A DNA stretch of 64,000 nucleotides from Heliocidaris tuberculata (lineage: Eukaryota; Echinodermata; Echinoidea; Camarodonta; Echinometridae). The notes under the pieces were generated by a model. That model saw only the letters and a list, made by a program, of their open reading frames with translations. It was not told where the DNA came from and did no database searches. Both the position numbers and the translations under genes were made by a program. The DNA is taken from assembly GCA_025618425.1 (NCBI GenBank), contig CM046836.1:24249030-24313029 (forward strand), in the 5' to 3' direction. This document shows positions 56,019 through 64,000 of this stretch, piece by piece (position 1 is the stretch's first letter; each line of letters starts with the position of its first letter).

Positions 56019-56229
56019 GAATGGAAATGAGTGTTATTCAGATATCAACTCACCACGGGAGGCCATTTTTGAGTGTCCTGAAATACGATCCACAGGAGAT
56101 ATTCAGAAAATTAGACAAGTCCTATAATCATGAGATGTGTCAGAGATCCCAGGCCTGCAGCTCCCCGAACTTGAACGGGAATCACGGTCTGTCTACTCCC
56201 TTACCCAAGCAAGTTACCAATGCGTGCAG
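56019..56229 (+). CDS. Weak candidate internal exon, unknown protein
   Basis: Bounded by an acceptor-like TACTTCCTACAG and a donor-like GCGTGCAG|GTAGAC. The frame starting at ATG 56021 stays open for the full 211 nt and gives a mixed-composition peptide (MEMSVIQISTHHGRP...CQRSQACSSPNLNGNHGLS...), unlike the low-complexity frames nearby. I recognise no domain, and no partner exon was found. It may be chance. Confidence 0.18.
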
Positions 56230-57436
56230 GTAGACATGCTCCACGTACCGGCTTTTTCTGACTCATGAAACCGGCCGTACCGTGCGAGCTGACAGCATTT
56301 ATGAGTTAGTCTCGTTTTGCAGACTCTGAATTATGCCTCACATAATTATTCAGCCAGCTTGCCACACATTATCGAAGACTATGGAATCAGTTAGAAACTG
56401 ATACACACGCACAAATCTATCCATTACTCCACCGTGGACAACCGTCAACAAAGCTTCTTGTTTGCAATACATTCAAGAATCAAGAAATGTAGGTCCATGG
56501 TTATGATTATCATCATTTGCGTACTGCACAACGCACTGCCCTTCTAATTCTACCACTTTAGAAAATCACACTTAATTTGTATATAAATGATGTCACGAGT
56601 GCAAAATCACCCAGTAGTAACAGTTACTTGTGAGAACGGAATAAGGGAATCCGGCTCTTCTTTTCGATCAAGACAAATCCTAAAAATACAATACTTCAAA
56701 TCCTCTTACGACTTGGCAAAAATAACAACAACAACAACAAAAACAAAAAACAAAAAACAAAAAAACAAAACAAAACAAAACAAAAAAGACTTAGTCAATG
56801 CGTTTACATCATTTTTCACCCATCCTAGATGCAGAATGTGCAGTAAAACTGAGCAAATGTAACGAAACGTGTCGTATTGCTAATTCAAATAGGTACATGT
56901 ATATTGTACAAGACTTTATAATTTCTCACGCTGTTTCATGTTCATATATAGGTACATGTACATGTATGACTGTAGGTGGACAATCTGAATACATTATGAA
57001 AGGTCACCTACAGTTTTCCAGACGACATTGTTTGCACATTTCTTGTAACAGTGGAGTTACTATGTTTCCATAACACATGGACAGGTACATCACATAATTA
57101 TTATAATGAATTATAATGTAAATATTGAACAGGGTTGAATAAAAGGTAGGTCTACTTCATGATTGAATCTGCTCAACAGGTCAGACACGGCAGTGGAAAA
57201 CATCAACCGTGTCATATTAGCAGGGAAATGTAACTACATGTAGTTACATTTTCCTGATTTTAGCAGAAATGTCTTTCGTTTTGTTAGCTTTGTTTTACTC
57301 TTCCTTTTTTTAAATAAATCTCATTACGTTTTAGTTTCCTTACGCACAATTATTTATTTATACATGTAATTTATGTATGATTTTGATTTTTCAAATGCAT
57401 TTTTATTTTTTTCTATGTTGGTGGACCCCTAGGGAA

Positions 57437-57458
57437 AACATTCTCTCTCTCTCTCTCT

Positions 57459-57512
<54 letters not shown>
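57437..57512. repeat. (CT)n-(TA)n microsatellite
   Basis: CT repeat followed by ~45 bp of TA dinucleotides. Confidence 0.95.
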
Positions 57513-57659
57513 TGTGTGTATATAATTATATACATCGTACATGTCCGGGCACTTCGCGAGGACGTAAAATGAAAGTCTATAAAAAAAAAACTCTCGTAAC
57601 AAGCAAGCGGATATACTATTGAGTATTGAAATTATACTTAAATTTTAATATTTCTTTTA

Positions 57660-57903
57660 ATATAAAACTTAAACTGATAGACCTGAATACATACAAATTA
57701 TAAAATCTATTTTGCCAAGCATGTTTTATGACATTTTATGACTTGTATTCTTTTGTATGTTTTGTATTGTATGTCCTGCCTTGGCAGTAATATGCTAGGA
57801 CCTGGACTACTCTTACTGTTATGTTTGTGAATGTGCAACTCTTACTATGTTTATACTATGTTCCTTTATTGAAGATTGACAATAAAGTGATACGGAAAAA
57901 AAG

Positions 57904-57942
<39 letters not shown>
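57660..57942 (+). mobile_element. Possible retrotransposon 3' UTR with A-tail and (AT)n
   Basis: GACAATAAAGTGATACGG is followed by an A-run and then (AT)n at 57906-57942. AATAAA close to an A-tract suggests a retroposed 3' end. No coding sequence. Confidence 0.35.
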
Positions 57943-57943
<1 letters not shown>

Positions 57944-58123
57944 GCTGACCTCTTTTGTTTCGCCTTTAGCAATTGCACAGCTGGTACATTTGTGGAACAT
58001 GAAATATGAGCACAGAACTCGCATCACAGCATGCACTTCCTTTCTGTCATTAGGAACAATGTCATGCATGAGGCGAAAGAGTGCGAGAGAAACTGATGTA
58101 TGACGTGAACGAAGATGGCTGTA

Positions 58124-60070
58124 CACTGTTAAAACATGTATTAAAAAAATACGGATTAAAAAATTGTTGATTAAAAATCGCTCAACATTGGTTATAAAAT
58201 GAGTGTTGCTTAAAAATGATTTTTAATCTTGCGTGGGTTAAAAATATTGTTGATTAAAATTATTGTTTTTAATCTTGTTGGTTACTTTGTAACCAACATT
58301 GATTAAAAACAGTGTTCTCTGCTTTCCCGCCAAAATGATAGTGCTAACTGTCGAGAGACTTCATCTTTTTGTTGGTTAAAGTTTGATCAAAGTTGATTAA
58401 AATACCGATCGCGTGACTGTCAGATGCAATGCAGAGCGCATGGATATTTGGAACAAATTTGCTGCGCGCATATATATATCTATCGCAGAAATTGTTTGCG
58501 ATAAAAATGGAAGGCGTTGTCATTCAAGTCGCTGAATGATTGGGGACTTTCAAAGAGCTTGTCAGCGTGTCTGAAGGTGAGAAACTCTTTTCATGTCTGT
58601 GATAGTTGTCTAGCTTAATCTTGGGAATAAATAGATCTATAGTGTGATCTTTCTTTCTAATTAAAACGGCTTGGAAGCTAGTTCGACCTGCTCGATCTGG
58701 ACTAGACCTGGCTAAGCCAAGCCCACTGGTAGATCTACTGACTACGCCTACGGTAGCTAGGAGGCGACACCGGCGGTATGGCGGTGTGTTCACCTTCGCG
58801 GATGTCCATATTTCGCGGACAGGTCAACGACAAAAACTGAAACTAGAACTACAGTGGCGGATCTACGGGGGGGGGGGGTTTAGGGGGTTTAAACCCCCTC
58901 CCCCCTTGGGCTGCCAAGTAAACATTTATTTGGGCAAAAAAGAGAAAAAATAGAGCATGCAAGTATGCTTAAAATCGCAAGCTAGCAACCCTAAAAATGA
59001 AAAATCTCCCTACTGTGGGAGGGGGGATACCCCCCTCCCACACCCTCCCCCCTTGCTCGCTTCGCTCGCTTCCGAGTAAACATTTATTTGGGCAAAAAAG
59101 AGAAAAAATAGAGCATGCAAGTATCCTTAAAATCGCAAGCTAGCAACCCTAAAAATGAAAAATCTCCCTACTGTGGGAGGGGGGATACCCCCCTCCCACA
59201 CCCTCCCCCCTCGCTCGCTTCGCTCGCTTCCGAGTAAACATTTATTTGGGCAAAAAAGAGAAAAAAATAGAGCATGCAAGTATCCTTAAAATCGCAAGCT
59301 AGCAACCCTAAAAATGAAAAATCTCCCTACTGTGGGAGGGGGGATACCCCCCTCCCACACCCTCCCCCCTCGCTCGCTTCGCTCGCTCGGGCTCGGTCTC
59401 TACGCTTCCTCGCAATACCCAGCTCAGCCCCTCAAACCCCCTCCTTGGAAAAAAGCTAGATCCGCCCCTGAACTAGAACTTAAAAAAAAAAAAGATATAG
59501 CATCAATGCAGGCGTAGGCGTAGTCTACGGCCGGTGGGCCTGGCTTAGTCAGGTCTAGTCCAGGTCTGAGCAGGTCGAACTTCCCAAACCGCTTATCTTA
59601 GAAAGCAAGATCACACAGTAGATCTATTTCTTTATAAGATTAAGCTAGACAACAATCACAGATATGAAAAGAGTTTCTCACGTACCAATGAGGCTAACCA
59701 ACAAATGGTTAAACATTTAACCAACAATTTGTTTAAGTTTAATCAACACCAATTTAACCAATGTTGAGCAAAATGCGATTAACCAACAAATGGTTAAACA
59801 TTTAACCAACAAAATAAAACTAACCAACAAATGGTTAAACAATTAACCAACAATATGTTTAAGTTTAATCAACACCGATTTAACCAACGTTGAGCGAAAT
59901 ACGATTAACCAACAAATGATTAAAACTTTTAATCAACCACAGGTTAAACTTTAATCAACAGGCCGTTGATTAAAGTTTTAACCTACAAATGTGTGGTTCA
60001 CCTGGTAATCCTCGGTTGATTAAAATTTTAACCAACAAGATTAAAAATTTTAATCAACGTTCTAACAGTG
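58124..60070. mobile_element. TA-flanked foldback element (CACTGTT ends), interrupted
   Basis: Starts CACTGTTAAAACATG and ends TTCTAACAGTG, with TA on each side (58122-58123, 60071-60072), as in Tc1/mariner-type insertions. Long inverted arms (about 58560-58760 and 59500-59690) share GTGAGAAACTCTTTTCAT and AGCTAGTTCGACCTGCTC-like blocks. Outer parts are arrays of TTGATTAAAA/TTTTAATCAA and GGTTAAA/TTTAACC units. A hAT-like element has landed in its centre. Confidence 0.82.
58851..59470. mobile_element. hAT-like element with three 158-bp tandem units
   Basis: Ends ACAGTGGCGGATCTACGGG and CTAGATCCGCCCCTG. The 10-mer AACTAGAACT is present on both sides (58841-58850 and 59471-59480), containing the expected ~8-bp duplication. 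The interior is three near-identical 158-bp units starting at 58918, 59076 and 59234 (GTAAACATTTATTTGGGC ... CGCTCGCTTCGCTCGCT). Confidence 0.9.
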
Positions 60071-60129
60071 TAGGTGTCATGACCCTCATATCTCTATGTG
60101 CCCAAGTACATGCGCTTTATAATTATGTA

Positions 60130-60659
60130 CACTCTAAAAAAAATTTTAACCAACTCGGCAAAATTTTAACCAACAGTTGGTTTCCAGGTGAACCTATCAA
60201 CTCTTGGTTAAAACATTAACCAACCCTAGTTGGTTAATGTTTTAACCAACTATTAGTGAAAACTTTAACTAATTATTTGCTAAAAAATTTTAACCAACTT
60301 TAGTTGGTTAAAAATTTAACCAACTATTTACTAAAATTTTAACCAATCATTTGTTAATCAACCAAGTTGGTTACAATTATAACCAACTGTTTATTAAAAT
60401 TTTAACTAATCATTTTTAACCAACCCTAGTTGGTTACAATTATAACCAACTATTTATTAAAACTTTAACCTAGTTGGTTACAATTATAACCAACTATTTA
60501 TTAAAACTTAATAAATTATTTGTTAATTTTAACCAACCATGGTTGTTGGTTAAAATATCAATCTGCACACAATTTGCACTCAGTCATGAAAGAAAAAAAT
60601 GAGACAGTTCTTAAGCAAAGTTCCCATTTGAATTGTGTATTTATTTTCAACTAACAGTG
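60130..60659. mobile_element. Second TA-flanked element of (T)TAACCAAC repeats
   Basis: Starts CACTCTAAAAAAAATTTTAACC and ends AACTAACAGTG, TA on both sides. The interior consists of many short GTTGGTTAAAATTTTAACCA-type palindromic units. A relative of 58124-60070 lying 60 bp away. Confidence 0.7.
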
Positions 60660-60669
60660 TAAAACTGTT

Positions 60670-61295
60670 CAACAGCACAAAAATTCAAAGCTTAAATAAC
60701 AAATATGCTTCACATCTGATACAGCAGACAGCATTTAAAAATAACATTTGTCTTGCTCCATGATAACGAGTAAGCACACTCAAGTAAAGTATCCATTTGC
60801 TAACAATTATTTCCTTCTTAAAAATGAAAAATGTGGCTTAATTCATATTGTTTCAATATTCTAAATAAACTTCTATCAGTTCGGTTCATTTTTTCCCCCT
60901 CCACAACAACAACAAAAACAAATGCATGTACATGTGATCAAAATCATTTAAGGCAAGTACATTAAAAAAAAAAGTACATTACAAAATACAAACATAAGTT
61001 ATAAGGGAATTACAATGAAATTTACATTTGTAAAGTATATCAAAAGAGAATGAAATCGGAATAAATTATTATTGTGGAGGGAGCCAACAGGTAGACAAAA
61101 AAAAAAAAAAAAAAAAAAAAAACTTTATACATTGGCACCCAACATATAATTGAAAATAAAAATCATGCTTATAGATGATTAAAGCCTTGGTGTAACAATA
61201 TTAAATATTAAATTTCATCTTTAATTAAATAATTGAATTAAAGGAAATATAAATATAAAAGTCAGCAAAAGCATACATGTATGATATATAGACAT
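60670..61295. other. No recognisable feature
   Basis: AT-rich; poly(A) at 61098-61122. Confidence 0.5.
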
Positions 61296-61301
61296 ACATT
61301 G

Positions 61302-61445
61302 TAGTTTAATCTATTTCTAATTTTCTACTATTAGCCAATTTGGACCTATCTATCAGGTATTTTTTTAGATTATGTTTAAATGAAAGGAGCAACACTGAGT
61401 TTTTAAAAATTTCTTTTGGTAAAGAACTCCATAGTTTAGGGCTGG
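61302..61445 (-). mobile_element. Non-LTR retrotransposon reverse transcriptase C-terminal remnant
   Basis: The minus strand reads FTSPKLWSSLPKEIFKNS...SFKHNLKKYLIDRSKLANS... then TAA. KLWSSLP..I and SFK..LKKYL are typical of the extreme C-terminus of LINE ORF2 proteins. In-frame stops upstream show truncation or decay. Confidence 0.7.
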
Positions 61446-61449
61446 TGAA

Positions 61450-63605
61450 TATAGAGTATTATTACCTATACAAGGCATTTTAGCTGCCAAATAAAAAGCC
61501 GTATTTTGTGCGCTACTCCGAATCCGTAACCGGAGCAGGCAATATTTGCCATATTGCCTTCTTCCGGGCTTTCCCCCATAAACGACTGTACTAAAAAAGA
61601 GGGCAACAATTTGCCATATTCCGCCCTTTCTACTTGTCAGTGCGCTTTAATTATCAAAGTGCATCTACGCGCAGTATTGTGTAATAATTAAATATATCCA
61701 TGAATTCATAAATTTTTGATAACTATTAACACAAATAATTGTTTTAAAACTTAACATGAAAGTAAGTATCAAAGAATTAGCATTTCTTACACAATTGCAC
61801 CTCACTTTCAGGGAGCTTTCTGTTTCAGTAACTACTGAAATCAACTGGCTTGAGCTAGCTAGCTAGCACTTAGCATAAGTAAAAGCGCAATTAATGCATG
61901 GTGGGAAACAGAATGAAGGTAGCATCTTTTGCTTGCATGTTACAGATCAGTGCTGAAAATTGGGATCTCAGCAATTCAACATAGCTCCCTTGGGCCTAGA
62001 AATAAATTTTTTTTCTTCAGTGAATTCTCGTGGAAAAAAAAAAATCACCCTGGTGGGAGATGATGAATAGATTACCCCCAAACACAAGAACTGAGCAATT
62101 GGACACCCTTACTATTTCTTCACTATTTTAAAGAGTATTACAAAGAAATTTAACAAGTGAATTTAATATGAACATTTGACATCCTTTCACATGTAAAATA
62201 GAATTCAAAGTTCTACCACAGATATATGAGATTATTAGATAATGGTAAATAAAGTAATCTTACATAAAGATAATCTGTTATATCAAAATACCCAATACTT
62301 TTCATTTTAAATGCAAAATGAAATCCGTCATTGAGTTCATACGTCACAGAGCTTACTTTTAAGTCGAGGCAACATTTTAGTCACTTTGACATCTTATGGA
62401 GCTCATAGCTGTTTGAGAAGATATTTTCAAGACCTAATATTTTCAGCTTTCAAATGATACATGTATTTTCTTAGATTCAATGCATAAAATTATCTAAGAA
62501 ATTTGAAAGTGGACCTTGAAAAACTCCTTTAATATCTGTACAGGTCAAATATCTTCACTAAAAATTTGTGAAAACTTGTGAAAACTTGTAAAAACTTGTG
62601 AAAGATTAAATCACAATCAATCTCATATGAGATCAAATCATAGGTCAATGCCTATTGTGCCTATGAGCTACGTATACATAATAGTAGTCTTGACATCTGA
62701 ACCTAGAAAAGTTATATAGCCAACAGTCACAGCCCTTTGTCCTCCTTACTGAAGGAAGCAGATGGAATCCGCTTCAATCTTTTTCAGTGGTCGAGCACAA
62801 GGAAGTGTCTTGACATTCCTATATAGCCAACAGTGTAACCTAGAAAAGTTATTTCTGTTGAAGTTTTTTTGTTGATTCGTGATCGTAAGTGTTCAAAGAT
62901 CAATTTTAGCTTTGTTTCCCAAGAGGCAACCTTGAGCCATTTGCATAATTTGCATAAATATAACAGCGACTATTGGTTTACAGATTATGCAGCCCAAGAC
63001 ATATTACTCAATATGTACAAAGGGATTTACATACCACAATATAATACAAATCTCGACCAGTGTTGTTTATCTTGAGTAATGATCCTGTGCTACGACGAGC
63101 GAATTAAATATCAGAAAATGATATTAGATCTGCTGAGGGATTTTGCGGGGAATAGAATCCACTTTCGTCACCTTTTGGAAGTGTGAGATCAGTTTTAGGT
63201 ACTAAAGGTCAAGTGAAGGTCAGAATCGTTATAGTTAACAAGTTTTGACATTTATTTGTTGGGTTGATCAAACGGGAAAAGAAAAGAATTAAAGCAGGAA
63301 AGTATCACAGATTGATCTGAACATCTCTCTAAAATCCCATTCTTTGTGTCCTGATAATGAGTTATGATATTAAAAATTCTACCTTTCTGACCCAGCATAA
63401 TTATCGAACTATGACTTAAACCTGACTTTCAATTTGTGACTTCCATCCTAAATTGAAAAGAGAACGCTATCAGAGGAACATAAGATCCACAAACCCGTCA
63501 TAAATGTACTATATATAAGTAGGCCTACGCGGATGTAAAAAATCAACTATAGCAGTAGTTTCACCTTGTAACACCCCCTTGTGATTGTTATTGACTGAAA
63601 ATTTA
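61450..63605. other. No recognisable gene
   Basis: AT-rich. A short AAAACTTGTG tandem lies at 62565-62600, and TATAGCCAACAGT occurs twice (62714 and 62821). A 68-codon frame at 62869-63075 has no recognised domain. Confidence 0.4.
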
Positions 63606-63609
63606 TATT

Positions 63610-64000
63610 AAAGGAGAATGAAACCCTGGGAAAAATCAATTTCAATGAAAAGAGAGGATAGAGAGAAGCAATTTCAAAAAAGTTCCATCAAAATCGGTTA
63701 CAAAATGCGAAAGTTATGAAAGTTTGAAAAGTCTCAATTTACTTTCTATGGCGATCCTCAAATTGGCAATGTTGCTTCAAAGTGACAGGTTTAGTAGTAC
63801 AACTCTCCATATGTTTTGTACACAAAATTTCATATTTTCCCCATTCTCTCTCAAGGTGCAGCTTGTCTCCTATGTATTTGACACAACATATGTTAAGTTC
63901 ACAAAAAGACAAGCAGCATCTTTAGAGATAATGGAGAAAAATAAAAATATGAAAAACATATTGAGAGTTGTACTACTAAAGCCTGCCATTTTGAAGCAAC
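63610..64000 (+). repeat. Palindromic dispersed repeat running off the window
   Basis: Begins AAAGGAGAATGAAACCCTGG. From 63766 it forms a hairpin: ATGTTGCTTCAAAGTGACAG and TTTAGTAGTACAACTCTC pair with GAGAGTTGTACTACTAAA and TTTTGAAGCAAC at 63962-64000. The element continues past the right edge. Confidence 0.65.

Noticed and set aside
56587..56862. 91-codon plus-strand frame
   Set aside because: Contains a (CAA)n/(CAAAA)n simple-repeat stretch and no domain; no splice context.

Overview
This is eukaryotic (metazoan) DNA. It is AT-rich and mostly non-coding, with many (CT)n/(GA)n, poly(G)/poly(C), (TA)n and (GAA)n tracts and a dense population of small inverted-repeat transposons. Only one protein-coding gene can be read with confidence: a complete, intron-containing gene for 7-dehydrocholesterol reductase (DHCR7) on the minus strand. 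A marine invertebrate deuterostome, most likely a sea urchin, fits best. This rests on the style of the repeats: foldback elements with tandem-repeat arms resembling the TU elements described in Strongylocentrotus, tRNA-derived SINEs, and abundant hAT-like CAGTGGCG elements. The organism is an inference, not something read directly.

Layout. From 1 to 33.6 kb there is no recognisable gene. The region holds dispersed repeats, palindromic MITEs, hAT-like non-autonomous elements (several with 8-bp target duplications), two related tRNA-derived SINEs, 3' fragments of non-LTR retrotransposons, and one cluster of promoter-like motifs near 26.3 kb. From 33.7 to 49.1 kb lies DHCR7. Six coding exons on the minus strand (49066-48936, 48314-48092, 36804-36535, 36155-36042, 35013-34759, 34197-33733) give a continuous 485-residue protein; every junction has GT/AG. 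An AG with a pyrimidine tract just upstream of the ATG suggests at least one further non-coding 5' exon that I could not locate.

Two unusual things sit inside DHCR7 introns. The intron before coding exon 5 carries a staircase of four progressively decayed copies of the first ~80 nt of that exon, three of the steps being ~173-181 bp. The 11.3-kb second coding intron contains a 5.2-kb foldback transposon (36950-42176). It has ~1.4-kb inverted arms, short tandem repeats in the outer arms, nested inner palindromes, and a near-perfect 8-bp target duplication.

From 49.1 to 64 kb there is again no firm gene. The region contains a 0.8-kb foldback (52.2-53.0 kb), a TA-flanked foldback at 58.1-60.1 kb interrupted by a hAT-like element with three 158-bp tandem units, a second TA-flanked relative at 60.1-60.7 kb, a non-LTR reverse transcriptase 3' remnant at 61.3 kb, and a palindromic repeat running off the right edge. 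One weak single-exon candidate (56019-56229, plus strand) is flagged.

Functionally, the window is one cholesterol-biosynthesis gene in a transposon-rich neighbourhood. No gene cluster, operon-like arrangement, RNA gene or CRISPR array was seen.
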